From: Phytoseiulus persimilis
Taxonomy: Eukaryota; Arthropoda; Arachnida; Mesostigmata; Phytoseiidae
Direction: 5' to 3'
Length of the DNA stretch: 64,000 nt
Assembly: GCA_037576195.1 (NCBI GenBank)
Contig: CM075103.1
Location: 26,372,723 to 26,436,722, forward strand
Shown: piece after piece, positions 47,141 through 59,713 of the stretch
Position numbering within the stretch: position 1 is the stretch's first letter
How the letters are laid out: every line of letters starts with the position of its first letter
Translations under genes and position numbers: made by a program
Notes under the pieces: generated by a model
Told to the model about the DNA's origin: nothing
Seen by the model: only the letters and a program-made list of their open reading frames with translations
The model's database searches: none

Positions 47141-47549
47141 CTGAGAATATGAAACCCTCAGTGTGGTGATAGCGCGTTAAACGATGGAAGCGCATTTCGC
47201 GTGAATGTGCGTGAGTGACATTTCGGTCCGCTAGCCCAAAACCGTCTTTCGGTGAGACACCACTGTTTCGCTGCTGGTGCTGCTCCCGCTGTCGGTGGTG
47301 TTCTTTACATCCTCGCAAGTGCAGTGGCCAACGGTGGTGTCTCGGACTTTTTCCCTTGAAAGACGACGGTGAGAACCGAGCGGTGGCGTTGACGACGACG
47401 ACATCGCGCTTCGAGTGGTGGGTTAGTGTTACGAAGAGCCATGCGAGAAGAATATGGATGGGAACCCACTAGCACACACAGTCGAAGACGACCGAAACAA
47501 TGCTAATGCGAGGGGAGGTTTATTCTCTTGATTCCGGACGACATCAAAG

Positions 47550-47840
47550 ACGACTCCGAAGCCGTAATCGACACCACGAGCACCTCAAGGGCCCTCAACG
47601 AATATTCACCGGCTCGCCGCACGCAACTCGCGCATTTCTCCTCAACAGTCCCCTTTCGATCTCACTTCGAACACTTTGTCAAGCCTACCCTTCGAATGCT
47701 AGATCACAACGATCGCTCGAAATTCATTCTCCCGAGTCGTTTGTTCTCCTGCCCGACGTCCTGTCTAGGCGATCCTCCGGTCAAGCTTGACAACCGCACG
47801 CCAAGGCAAGAGTGTCGTTCATTTCATCCGACATCAGTTT
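47550..47840 (+). CDS. Candidate exon within a long open frame
   Basis: A 203-codon plus frame spans 47528-48139. Its first half has natural composition (DDSEAVIDTTSTSRALNEYS, LRMLDHNDRSKFILPSRLFS) and about 62% G or C in third positions. After 47840 it enters a (GA)n run and degrades. I set the limits at an AAG acceptor following TTTATTCTCTTGATTCC and a weak donor TTT|GTAACG. A minus frame at 48125-47781, ending at a GTGAGC donor, overlaps and competes. No domain recognised. Confidence 0.3.
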
Positions 47841-50710
47841 GTAACGGACGTGCCGAATTAGAGAGAGAGAGAGCAAAAACAACAATGAATGCCGGGACGA
47901 CAAGTATCGGAGGGGTTGTATCGGCGAGAGAAAGCGTACGATGCCATGGGAAAGTTGTGTGGTCCTGTCACCGAACACTTCCAAGTTTTTGTCGCTCACC
48001 CTCCGAACTATCGTCGGGAGTTGTCCTGTCTCTGACAGGAAACTTATTGGCTCGACCGAGGGAAGGAGCTCGCCCAAGGGGAGAGGCAGAGCGGAATCAA
48101 GGGAGCAGCCAAACTCTCGCATCACAGCTGATCAGCTGAGCCTTTGAAGGGTATTAAAAGATGGCTGCTGGCGAAGTAGTAGGAATTCCTGATATTCATT
48201 ATGCCCGGCGCCCTCGTGGTGAGATGTTGGCCGCGTCTTCCCATTTATGATGACAGTTCTGTCCCACGGAGCGACTGCCGGCCTCAACTTGAAAGAAGTT
48301 CATGAAGCTCCTCGTTGTGTCTTTGCGATTCTAGTCGGTGTTTCTGCAGCTGTTGTTAGTCCCGAGTCAAGGCAGTTTTCTTGACCTCGCCGGATAGCAG
48401 ATTGTTGCGAGATGCAGAGCCGGTGGAATGCTTAAACGGGAGCCATCTTCTAACAACTTGCGACTCCTGTGCCAGCCTGCCCGCCATCCAGCCATCGAGT
48501 CGGCTAGACGAGCTTCTGGCCAGCCGCCGAAGACCGCACCACGGCTGAAGCCAAGCCGCAGTCGCCGGCCGGCTGGCTCGCTGGCCGGGCACGAAAATCG
48601 AGGCCTCGTCGTGACACGCTTTGTCTTTTACGCGCGCGCACCCGCGCTGACCAGGAGCTTCTGTCAGAAAAAGCTGCGCATTTTTTTCTCTCCTGCTTCA
48701 TCTTGCGTACTATATTCTTCTTCGTTGCCTTGCGGGCCAAGGCCCCGTTTGAGGTTCAGTTGATTTCAGCTAAGTTATGCTGCTTTGGCGACGGCATCGG
48801 TTACGGGGTCAGGATGGATGCCGAGTCTTTGATGGCTGCAACCCTCGAGAACTAGCTAGAGGCTTCTGTGAACGTCTCTACCTGACTCTCTCGCGAAAGC
48901 AGGGAACCTGATTCACTGAGTTCGGCACCCCGAGACTCTGCATGGATGGAATTTCGGATTTCCCATTTCCCCAGCAACTCGCCCCGAGTCCCTAATCAGG
49001 GCAACGAACGCCAAGCTTCCGATTGTCATCGTGCTGAGGATATATTTATATATATATATGTATTTATCTGTCTTTTAGTTAAGCAGTGAGGGTCTTTTGT
49101 GACATCAGCTCAGTCGGTTGGTCGGTCTGTCGGTCGGAAACCGCTCCGCGCCGTCAGCGAAGAATGTTGATAAGCGGTAATTTATGAAAGCATGTACTCA
49201 AAGTCTTTCCCTGAAGACCATGAGAATGTTCCATGGGAATGCTAGGTGCATCGGAGTTGTCGCCATCTTAATGATTTTCTGGCGCTCATCCCGGTATGAC
49301 CGTTAGTTGAAACACCCATCGTTTGCATCCGTAGGAGCTCAGTTTCGCGATGTGACAGCGCGCTGTTCTTCGTGTCATCTCCGGGTCTTTCGCATCAGTG
49401 CGATAGAAATATACAGAACCTGGGGGAGAGCCAGAGCAGCACAAGCACCGGCAATGAGGCGGGGAGAGGAAGAAGCCACGAGAGAAACGAGCTGGCCGCG
49501 GCGAGCGAACGAACAGCTTGATCCTGAGGAGTACCGACAGTGGAGTGATATTTTAAATTTTGGCGCGCTCACGTCCGACGCATGCGTCGTCGGCGAGAAA
49601 TCGGCCATGTCACAACATTCAGTGTGCTGCTTACCAACGGTGGTTCGTTTGTGGTGGCGGTAGTGGTGTGTTGTTGCCTCCCTAGCTGGACCGCCTGGCT
49701 GTCTGCCGTCTGTAGTCGTCTGTGAACTTGGACTCATTTGCCGACCAAGAAAGAGATCGTCGCTTCCTCTCTCTACAGCGAACAGGTGGAGAGAGCGCGT
49801 GGACATCGGCTGGGATTACCGTAGAGTCTACGGTGTGCGCGCCCGTTCTGTTTGAATTCGGATACTTTCCAGGAGAATGCTGTCGTCCACTGGTTGTCGA
49901 TGACAGCTGGTCCACCATGCTGTGAGTATCTAGGGATCAGAGTGAACCTTCCTGAGGCTTCTCAGCTGCGAGTTGGAAGTCCTTCGCGAGTTCCATACTC
50001 TGGAAATGCGGGACGGCGCGGTTGCCCCATTTACTGACCTGGACTCCCCCGGGCTGTATAGCCACAGGTAGTCTGCGATAGCATGCTTTAGAACAGGTGG
50101 AGCCCGCTAGAAAAAGCAGGATGGTTGAAACGCTTCATGAACGGGGACCAACTGCGCCAAACGTCAGAAACACGGGTACCGAGAGGAGCTCCCTTTGTAT
50201 ACAAGAGGGAATACGGGAGTAGCATCATGGACTACAAGCGGAATTGATCCGCACGTTGGAACTTTCACTGGGTAGAGGGCATGTAGGAGGAATGCCTGGC
50301 ACGAGGCTCGTTGAAATATCAGCTCCGTTCATCAGAGAACATGATCAGCCCGACATGACTAACAGCATGTTTGCAAACTGTCGATCAACTCCGACAGCTG
50401 TATGGATGATGTCTTTGAAAGTAATGCGTTCCTATGGAAAGTGTAGGGCTCTTGTCATAGCGAGCAACAGGTGCTTCCTGTGTTTTGCTGGAAGGTTGGG
50501 CGTTCCTCCCCACATACTCTCAGAGTTTTCGTGCCTTGATTTCCCCTCTTCAAGTGAACCATGTTCTCTGCCTGTGGTAGGCTTGCGTGGCTTTGAAAGC
50601 TTCGAGTGCGACTGAAACGTAATTACAGTACCGTAGAGGAATTCGCCTTGCATGTCAGTCACGTGGACGTCACCCCATGACTACAGCCAATTACGACTTC
50701 TCCTGTTCAG
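47841..50710. other. No firmly supported gene
   Basis: (GA)n at 47861-47873, a CCAG/GGCC-rich patch at 48470-48590, an AT-rich (TA)n stretch at 49038-49060, and TCAGTCGGTTGGTCGG-type initiator-plus-repeat sequence at 49110-49138. No exon with two good ends. Confidence 0.35.
49038..49060. repeat. (TA)n-rich tract
   Basis: Runs of TA/TATTTA in an otherwise balanced sequence. It is the only long AT microsatellite I saw. No gene sits on it. Confidence 0.7.
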
Positions 50711-50887
50711 GCACACCGTGTGTCAGAGCCTCAGGGTTTTGACGTGTTTCGGAAGAAAAAAACAGGCGAAGTTCCCGTGCATCAGAGCTCGAGACCAGCA
50801 TATATGGCTTCATCCCACGAGGAGAACACAACGAATTTACACTTGATTACCTTGCGGGCGAATCTCACGAAGTTCCGTTCGATTTGA
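50711..50887 (+). CDS. Candidate terminal exon, unknown protein
   Basis: Acceptor CGACTTCTCCTGTTCAG is strong. The phase-0 frame runs 58 codons (AHRVSEPQGFDVFRKKKTGE, then VPVHQSSRPAYMAS, then TTNLHLITLRANLTKFRSI) to TGA. The lysine patch KKK could be a basic sorting or nuclear signal, but this is not diagnostic. Third-position GC is near background, so the case rests on the acceptor and composition. No polyadenylation signal was seen just downstream. No homologue recognised. Confidence 0.35.
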   Translation, partial: AHRVSEPQGFDVFRKKKTGEVPVHQSSRPAYMASSHEENTTNLHLITLRANLTKFRSI

Positions 50888-52258
50888 GACGGCAGACTTT
50901 GTGAGGCGTTTTCATGACTCATCCATCGAAGCTGACGACTTCCTCATACCCGTACTTTATTATTACAAATCTGAGATTCCTGAGCGTTCCTTGAGAGCAG
51001 AGCCGGCACTTCCGACTCGACGAGAGATTGTTAGCTCGTTTTCATTGTGTACCTCCGCGATCGAGTGTCGATGAAAATTAGAGAGCCGGAATTCGATCTA
51101 AGATTGGAGAATGTATCAAGCCTCGTTGGTTGTCCATCGAAGACTGAACTCAGACACATCATCCTCCCGCCGGTTTCTGGAAGATATCATGTAATCGCGA
51201 GCTTCTGAGTCTTTGTTGCGAAAATTGATTTTCTTCTCCAGTTCTGTCCGTAATCGCCAGAACAGAGGGTTTCCAGGACAGGGGGGCTATTCCATCAGAC
51301 GAACGTCGGACACTCGCCAACGAGGATGACATCCCAAAGAAATGAACGGCAAGCCGGCTATCCGGCACCTTGAAGCTTTACATCACGCGGAACATGAGCT
51401 CTCGTGACAGAATGTGACATGCGGCGTCGATTCGAGTGACGCAAGGATTCCCGATCGATGTTCCGGAAGCTTCCTACAGAAAATTCGGTCGAAGCCTGAC
51501 TGCGAATTTTCAAATGACTAAACCATCAGCATAACTTCGCTGCTTCACAACCATTCGTTCTTTGTCGTAACATTGCTGTCGTGGTTGTCGTCGGCATCAG
51601 CTCCATCGTCCTCATTGTTGTGGGTCTGTTTCGCGTGTTGTTGTTGTTATTGCCGCTGTTCTTGTTGCGGTTTCTGACGCGCAGGGCTCGTGCGGCTGGA
51701 TAGCATTCGAGCGAGCGGCAAACCTACGGGCGCGGTTCCTCGAACGCGAAGCCATAACGACACAACGTTCTAACCGTTGTGCATTGTTGATCTTCATTTC
51801 GATAAGCTTCCACCATTCCGCCTCTCACTCTCTTCTTCGATCGCTTCTCATGGAGCTCTCCACCGCGGAATCCTTCCTTCTCCACGATTGATCAATTAGA
51901 ATCTCTTTTTTTCGTTCCTCCCAATCGCAACACACACTCGCGCACATCTTTCTCCGCTGGTCAAGCCGCATAAACTCACGATCCGCTAAATAATGATCGT
52001 TGTCGACCGCTCTGCGTTTCGCTTACCTGTGTGCATGGTTCTTCGTCGCACGTTCGAACGCCGCCGAGGAATATTTACGAACGAAATCAGAGGTTGCCTC
52101 GAATTATTTTCCCGTATCCGGCGGTGCCTGCAGTATCGGGCGGCCGACGTACACCGACGGGAGTTCAAGATTGCGCTCGTCAGGAACCCCTGCAGCTACG
52201 ACGGGGCGATCACGGGCGCCTGAGAGGAGTTGAGCGCGTCATTGTTTCCTCGCTTCAG
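50888..52258. other. No gene recognised
   Basis: Short overlapping frames only; GTTGTTGTTATTG triplet runs lie near 51.64 kb. Confidence 0.4.
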
Positions 52259-52453
52259 TCGACGTTCAAACTGGAACTCCGGTCGGAGTCCTCAATCGGT
52301 GCGCTTGAAAGCTCTGATCGTTGTCGAGCAGGCGGCCGGTCACTGCGGGTTTCACACAGGTTCGAGGTCAGCCGTTCCTGTGACCCGGTGATGATCATGA
52401 TCGTGTTACGTACCGATGCCCCGGTCCGCGCAACATGCGAACACGCTCATTAA
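52259..52453 (+). CDS. Candidate terminal exon, unknown protein
   Basis: Acceptor TTGTTTCCTCGCTTCAG opens a 64-codon phase-0 frame reading STFKLELRSESSIGALESSD, later RVSHRFEVSRSCDPVMIMIV, ending EHAH, TAA. About 61% of third positions are G or C. The frame is also open upstream of the acceptor, which weakens the splice argument. No family recognised. Confidence 0.25.
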   Translation, partial: STFKLELRSESSIGALESSDRCRAGGRSLRVSHRFEVSRSCDPVMIMIVLRTDAPVRATCEHAH

Positions 52454-54887
52454 TATGCTAATATTATGGTTGTCGTTGGCAATAATCATGGCTGCCTTCG
52501 CGGTGGCATCAGGAGCAACCTAAGCACGGAAGGAGCTCCACGAGCAGCGGCTGATTTCCGTTGGTTGCGGGGATCACGGACTGCGGGTCATCGCCGTTTG
52601 GCGCAGAGAAGATTTTTGACCCGAAGCGCGATTTGTAACGTTCCATAGACGTAACGGGCGCTCCGGGCCTTCCGACATTCCCGCCACGTCGTCTGCGTAT
52701 TACGGCGGCTGTAGCCCTTGGTGGTGGTGCCGTTGGATTCGCGGTTGGGCTCGTGGTGGATTCCTTTTCAATGTCGCCGGTTCCGAGCCTGGGGCGATCT
52801 TCTGCTTCCACGCGTAGCGGTACTGGCCCGTCCCTCAGCTCGCTCGCCCATATATCTGTCTGTCCGTCCGTCTGTTTCGCGGCCGCTGTCTACATGAAGT
52901 CGTTAACAATCACGTCAACAAAAACAACAGCACTGGCCTCAAAAATACTTTCCTATGATTGACGTGAACATGGTCACTTATCGAACCGAACGCGGTCACG
53001 GTTCCAGAGCCAGTCGATTTTATTCTCAGCACCCGGAAGTTCGCTGCGATGAGTCACAGTTTTTCATCCGATTTCTCTGCAGTTTACTCACAACTGCCGT
53101 CCGATGGTTGTGATCGATTCCGGTTGAACTTCTCCTATTTGTTCCGATTTATCTGCTTCAGTCGTGCCCTCTGTATGATGATTCCATTCTCATAGGCTCC
53201 TGACATTAGAGGTGTGCCGAAGTCGGCTCCCAAGGTTGTGACCCGTTAGGATCATTTCCTGTCCCTGCGGCTGTTCCGTTAGGTTTCTTCCCGTTCGAAC
53301 GATGACGAGCATTAGGTCGTGCGGGGAGGTTCACAATCACGACGTATGCCCGTAGTGGGGGCTGCCCTCGGTCCAGCCACGCAGATAAGAGCGTCAATTA
53401 TTTGGGACGAATCGATATGAATGTGATATAAACAATGGAACATGGGAGGGCAGGACAATGGGATCGGAACTCATAATCAGAGTGTGGACGTTCAGAGACG
53501 CGAGAAGAGTTTCTCCCCGAAATTCGGCGCTGCCCGAGCGAATACGTAAGTCGAAAACTCAGTTTCGGCCGCGGGAAACGCTCGTCACAGGCAGTTTCGA
53601 GAAATTTACAGGCATTTATAGCAGCTAATAGGCATTTCAACTACTTGTAGGCGTTGTGTCTTATCTCCCAGCTACTGCTCATTGGAATTCCCCCCAGCGG
53701 GTAGCGTATTCACTCGGAAAGAATCCCATTCTCTTTTGAGCCTTGATTGGTGGGTTAGATTCCGATATGTCTACACCGACGAACGAACTCCCAGTCCTCT
53801 GGAAGACTCGCTGGAGAATCGATCCCTAACGCGCGAGAAACCGAGTCGCGCGAGAACAAATAAGCAGGCAAGCAGGGCCAGGCGTCCTATTGCATATATT
53901 CACAAAGAAATGCACGAGCAAAAGAACCAGGAGATAGCAATGATGGAAGGCTTCCACGAACGAAGCGGCTGGCCTCGCCAGCAGCCACTCAGTGAGTCTG
54001 CAGTGGAGGTTGGTTTCGTGCGGTCGGCGATGACCATCTTTGCCACGGCTACTTGCCGCGACCAACTTCTTTTCCACTTCCAAGCGCTGCTGCTGCCGCC
54101 GCAGACAGACCGGCGGAGAAACGACCGCGGGCACCTGGCCACCACTCAATGAGTGGAGGATATTTTGGGAGGAAGCGGAAGAGCCAAAGTCATGCCAACA
54201 CATAGCTCACCTCCTGTGTCAGTCGTTTCAAACATCTCCACCTGCAGCAGAGGCGATAGCAGCAGCGGCTGCTGCTATCGACCAACTCACTTGCTGAGGA
54301 CTTTCAGACAGTTTGTGTTGTATGCGTTGCCGCTGGACGATCGGCTGCAACATGACGCCCGTGAGTTCCACCGCGGAGTCTCGCCTGATGCGAATGCGTC
54401 GGCGAAAACTCCTTTCCAGCTCATCGATTCTCAGTGAATTTAGGCCCTCCCCTGAATGTTCTAGAGACATTTGGAGGGGGAGCTTTGTGAGGGGGCGCAG
54501 AGATCGCTCTTTGATTTTCTCTTCGCTCGAATGAAGTCGTCGGAAACGAAACTCGCTGTTAGATCGAGGTCAAGTCCACGATTACCTTCAAAGGACGGCG
54601 CCATGATGATGGCCTTGCTCTCTCAATCGAGAACGACGATCGGCCAGAGTCGGCACTTCTCGGCAGTAACATGTTCCCGCGTCGCCCTTCCTCGTGTTCA
54701 CCTGCTCCTGCGGGGACAGCCTTGAGGGTAGAGGGGGGAAACGGTCCGAAGATGTTTCCCTGGAACGACCTCAAGCTGCGTGCCGCCAGGGTTACATCAT
54801 GTCTCGGTCGTTGCTTCTCGATCCACTCGAATGCCGAGTCCAAACCTACGGCTCTCCAACTCCGGAACAACGTTTTGTACCGGAAGC
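52454..54887. other. No firmly supported gene
   Basis: A TCTG/TCCG tetranucleotide patch lies at 52848-52878. A plus frame ends at a GTAAGT donor near 53535 (RTMGSELIIRVWTFRDARRV) and a minus frame ends at a GTGAGT donor near 53093 (TEADKSEQIGEVQPESITTI). Both have AT-rich third positions, unlike the safer exons. Confidence 0.3.
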
Positions 54888-55191
54888 ATGGGCGAGCAAA
54901 CCGGCGAATTTCTCAACTTCCACAATCCGTTTTTCGTCCCTCCTTCTTATTTCGGGGAGGAAACGTCAGAAAACAGAACACTGTGTGTGATCAACGGGGC
55001 GGGAAAGTGAGCCCGGAGCTCGTAAATGGTCCCTAGTAGTGCCGTTAGCGGTATTCTTGGAACTGTTTCACAAAACCTCTCTTCCTTCTCCAGGTCGCTG
55101 AATCAGACTGATTTCGCATGGCAGCCGTGATTCCAACGCTCCCGAAAACCGGCGCTCAACCATGGAATTCTAACTCCAACCCCTACAACAG
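54888..55191 (+). CDS. Two exons; likely first coding exon behind a 5' intron
   Basis: Exon 55094-55191 has an excellent acceptor (CCTCTCTTCCTTCTCCAG) and a perfect donor (CAACAG|GTGAGT). It is closed in all phases from its start, but contains ATG at 55118 opening MAAVIPTLPKTGAQPWNSNS, NPYN, up to the donor. A 5' leader exon spliced just before the start codon fits. The upstream exon ends at 55006 with a GTGAGC donor, giving an 87-bp intron. It holds its own ATG frame (54888; GEFLNFHNPFFVPPSYFGEE), which spliced through stops after SLNQTDFAWQP. So the upstream frame is either a separate 52-residue product or an upstream open frame. Downstream exons were not placed. No homologue recognised. 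Confidence 0.5.
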
Positions 55192-58100
55192 GTGAGTGAG
55201 GTTCTCTGTGAACGTCGATGCTGGACGTTCTCTGTGAGTTCGAGAGCTGCTCCTTTGAGACAGCACCTGTGCCCTCGAAGTGATCGGGAATCAACACCTG
55301 TAACTTTTTGGAAGAACCCTCGTCGCGAAATTCCGGTTAATCAGAGAAGAGCCAAGACAGCAGGTTAAGCGGCAGACACCGCGAGATGAGATTCACGTTC
55401 GGTCGACCTTGACTGGGAATCGCGTGCAACACTGCATTTGGAGAGAAAGCGCCTCGTCGTGTCACTTGATCGAGATATTCGCTGCAAACAGCTCGCCGCG
55501 AATCTATGAAACGGAGGGACGCAAATCGGCGCCATCCACCGAGAATTTTCTACTCCGTCATCGACAGGGAAAACTTCATGCATTCCCCCCGTCGTGGAAT
55601 TTCGACCGGCGCGTTTGACTGACGTCGGGCTAGAAGACGATGAACTTTGGCTTCTGCACCGCTAGAAGCTGTCGTATGGCAGCGTGGGCGCGGCTGAATT
55701 TATAGTTTTAGCCTCGGCAACGGCGTTTTTGAACCTCATTCCGATTTTCATCATCGCCAGGCCGAATACGCGTACAAAGCTGGCGAGCCCGCGAGTAAAC
55801 AGCTCGGGGAACGTGGCCCGCGTCAAAATCCGTTCTCTCAGAATAACTTGATCAAATTGGGGAAAAAATCCCCTTGCCAGCGGATTCTCCGAAAGTGGGT
55901 TCATGCTCGGTTCCAGATGATTTTAGTCTTTTTTCCTGTGCTAAAAGCATATAAATACACGGACTTTCACAGAGACAGACTTCATGACGTCAACCCTGTG
56001 CCACTGGGTCAGGTCTCCGCGCCCTCTGGTGGCAGGCACGCAAACTGCAGGTGATCGAACCGAGATCGCGGCTTTTGAAATCCTTTCAAAGCAAGCAAAG
56101 ATTTATGCACGCCGTGAGATTCCCGATAATTGATGCAGATAATGTGACGGCAACGAGACCATTGCCCTGGCTGTCTTTGGGAGGGCCGGTCGATCGTCCA
56201 TCTGCTTTTTCTGTCCGATTCTGCGGCTGCCTCGCTGTTTGCAGGAAGCGCAGTTACTTCTCGAGCAAGAGACCCAAGCGCAAAGTGGAATAAATTCACG
56301 AGAAAATATTGGGGAGCTCACAAAAGTGGACATTCCGAATCGCTTCGGTCGTGCCGACATCGCCGTCGTCGTATTTTCTCGATATTCGCCGCTGAAACTC
56401 TTGCCCGACAATCCTCGCGGGACGGTTGTCGTCGTGGCCAAACTATCGGAAATTTGCTCAGAAACGCTGGAAAATAATTCTGAATCCCGCAAAGTGCCCA
56501 ACAATACCTCGTGGTCGTCGGCAGCCGGCTTCTCCGTCGGTCTAGCCCATAACGAATCGGACATGCCTTTTTCGCCAGCTCGCCAGTTCTCTTTCGTTCT
56601 GTTTCCTCTGGCTGGAGTTTCTGAGCGTGGCACCGGCTTCGACCACGAGCCGTAGAACAAACCTCAGGCTCTTTCAATTTTGAATGATTCCCTCCATTCA
56701 GGATTCTCGGAGAAAAAGTGCGGTTCGCCAAGGGGGGGGGAGGGTTCTCGAAAATTCGTTCCCCAGCGCTTTTCGGGACGCGACTTGGGAAAGTCAGCCG
56801 AGAGCCGACTGTGCTTCCTACCGGCGAAGAATTTGACTTCGTTTGCGTGAAATTAAGGCAAAACGAACCACGCACAATCGCGGTCACGAATCGCTTCCTC
56901 GGAATAATTTCTCCTCCCAGTGCCGATGCCGCGGTTCAGGCTGAGCGGCATGAGCGGTCCTCTGCGGTCGAAATCCGGAGGGCACAGCTGAGCTCTGCCT
57001 GCCCTCATCGGGGCGATCACTGAAGACCCACGTCATGATCGCTGAGCTCCTGGAACAAATGGTTAACTAAATGGAAATAAGTGGTTAACCCGCTGGAATG
57101 CCTGGAAAACGCGAAAGATCCCGGATCTTCGGATAGGGAAGCAATCTGAGAGCTGGAAATCTCGATGGAGCTTGCATCGACCCGCGGTCGGGAGCTTCAG
57201 TAGTGAGGCGCGAAGCGAGAAAAATCAACGTCCCTGTTCTTAACCGGCTCGTTGACGCGATAGAGCAGCGATTCGGATCGGATTTGCTGCTCTGTCCGTC
57301 CCCCTGGTGCAGCGGAGGATCGGTGCAGGCTCACCGAGAACTTAACGACAGGAATTCGCGTCATGTTGGACCGAATAGGGAAGGAATGCCACGAAATTTT
57401 CGGAATCGGGCCTTGACGAAGCGCGGATCGCGCAATCGATGAAGTCTTTGATGTTTCAATTCCAGTGGATTGAAATTCAAGATCGACCCAAAAAGTTTAT
57501 TGATCGGATGAGATTTTGGATTTCCCGCGACGATCGGAGTCGTGGGTGTGGAAATTGGCGTTTCTGCCGTCAGGGCTGTCGCAGCCGCCGTTGCGGAAGG
57601 GCTTCGAAATCATCCTCTTCAAATTTGTTGCCGATGTCATATCGTCGATTGTGTGTTGCTACTGTCGCCGCCATCGTTGACATTGTTCCATTCGGCACAG
57701 ATTCTTGTTCGCGCCAACTATCACTCTGCCGGAGAATGAGGGCCGCGAACTATCCATGCTTGGATTGGTGTGATTTTCCACAAAAAAACGATACAATCAA
57801 AGGACGCGGGAAGTTATTAGGAACGTGAATTGGCGAACTGGCGACCCAAAACGAAGTCGGTCAGCGTCCTGCTCGAGGGGAGGGACGTGTCCCGGTCCCG
57901 CCCGCTCAGGACTACCTCGCCTCGTTTGCTGTGACAGTTCGCTTCGTTCCATTGTAGGTTCCCGACTCGTGTTTGTGTGATGATTCTGCCGTTCCTCCTG
58001 TAATGATGATCTAAACGATGCGGGTTTTTTGAAGTTTAATGACTGGCGAACGTAGTCTCCGACTCGGTCGATTACGAATGGTGAATGGGCTTTTCCAGCC

Positions 58101-59713
58101 TATCCGTTTACTTGTCTTCGGGCCGAGCAGACAGTCCTACTGGCTGACTGTCGGTCGGTCGGTCGGTCGGCGTGTCTGAAGATTTTAACGAGCTCCCTCT
58201 CTTCTTCCCGGAGCTGAAGTTGGCCCTAATATTCTTAACTTCGTCAAAAAAACGACTCGGCAACTACGCCCTCATTTGGTGGTGTTTCCTGGTGAAGCTA
58301 TCGCGGAGGGCTCAGTCCCGGTGGAAGAATACGAAATGGAATGGCTGAACGATCAACGCGTCCGCGGCGTCGATGAGAAAACGATCCCGCGGAATAATCA
58401 CTGGGTTCGAATCGGCGCTCCTAAACGACTCGGGTTTCTGGAGTCTTCATTCATTGGAACAGTTCAGAGCGCTCGATGCCTCCGAGAAACGTTTCGAAAT
58501 TTTTCGAGATGGCCGAGCCGTTTCGCATCATTTGTAAGGGGATGCTCACAAACGGTGGTCTGACCATCTTCGTCAGTTCCATCTCCGACTCGCGTCGAAT
58601 GAGCTCTCGTTCATAAATGGTGATTTGGCCCTTACGGAGGCTTCCCGCTCTACCTGGAACTTTCGCTTCAGAGCCGTTCTTGTGCACGATTGGCCGAATC
58701 GAGAAATCAGACTCGTCTCGGCGAACTTGAACTCGAGACTGAACAGATCCACGATTATATCGAGCTCGACGTTGTCCCCGAGGGGATTCCGTCGTTCTCT
58801 CTTACAATGGACTCTGAAAGAGTCCAACGGAGGCTCGCGTTCTGACGAACCGAATATTCGACCCCCTCCGACGGTTCTTTTGTCTCCCGAGCTCCCGGTC
58901 GGCTTGGATGTGAATCTGAAAAGGAGTCGACGGCTCGTCGACGGCGGGGACGAGCGCCAGGATGAGGATTAGTCTCTGCCTGACCTATTGAGGCCACCTC
59001 TCTGACAGACGGGTGAACGATTTACGCGCGGTTATCGCCGCCGTCCTCGCCGTGTGTCTGTCTTCTGGATTCGAATCGGCCGCTTCCGAGCGAGAGTTCG
59101 GAGCCGCTCCGGGAATAGTTTCGATTGAACTGCACACCGTCACTCGCTTTGGACAACCAGAAGCTCCGCGTGCTAGCGAAGTAGATCCACGCGCCGAAAG
59201 CGTTGCTGCCGGGTTGGACGGGATGCGCCCTGGCTCGTGACGATCGATGGGAATCCAAGGGGGGATATCCGGCAACACTAAGTGCCCTGCTGCTGGAAAT
59301 TCCGGCGTTCCGCCGTTAAGTAGCTCCGATCTCTTTTTTTTTTTCGCCCATGATCGACCAGCGGGAGTAATTGGAGCCTAGTGAATGATTCTCTGTGTTT
59401 TGTGCGGAGCCGGCCGCGCGAAACTCGACATCGGACGTTCTGTCCACCGGGAGCCTAAGACGTTTCGGCGGCGTTCCGTATCGAGTCTCTCTCCGAGGAG
59501 TGGAGCGTTCCGCCGGCCGCGAGTTTTCTCGTCGCGCGTTCTGATGCGGAAATCGTCGATCTTGGGGGAAAGAGAGAATGTTTTGATTCAATATTCTCTC
59601 AAGCCTACGAATTTCCGCTGAAACTTCCATCGGAAAAAGAACCGCAACGTATCATCGAGAGAAAATCTGGACAGGGAACTTGCGGAGCAAAACGGCTCTC
59701 ATTCGTTCTTCAG
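55192..59713. other. No firmly supported gene
   Basis: Overlapping biased frames at 56.1-56.7 kb on both strands cannot be separated. A plus frame near 57.2 kb reads INVPVLNRLVDAIEQRFGSD. A (GGTC)n tract lies at 58149-58170. I saw no exon with two good ends. Confidence 0.3.
58149..58170. repeat. (GGTC)n tetranucleotide tract
   Basis: Five near-perfect GTCG units in tandem, the longest pure example of the tetranucleotide patches that recur across the window. Confidence 0.8.

Noticed and set aside
58396-58430. GGGTTCGAATC, a T-arm-like string
   Set aside because: Flanking bases do not pair as a T stem, and no acceptor stem partner lies about 50-60 bases upstream.
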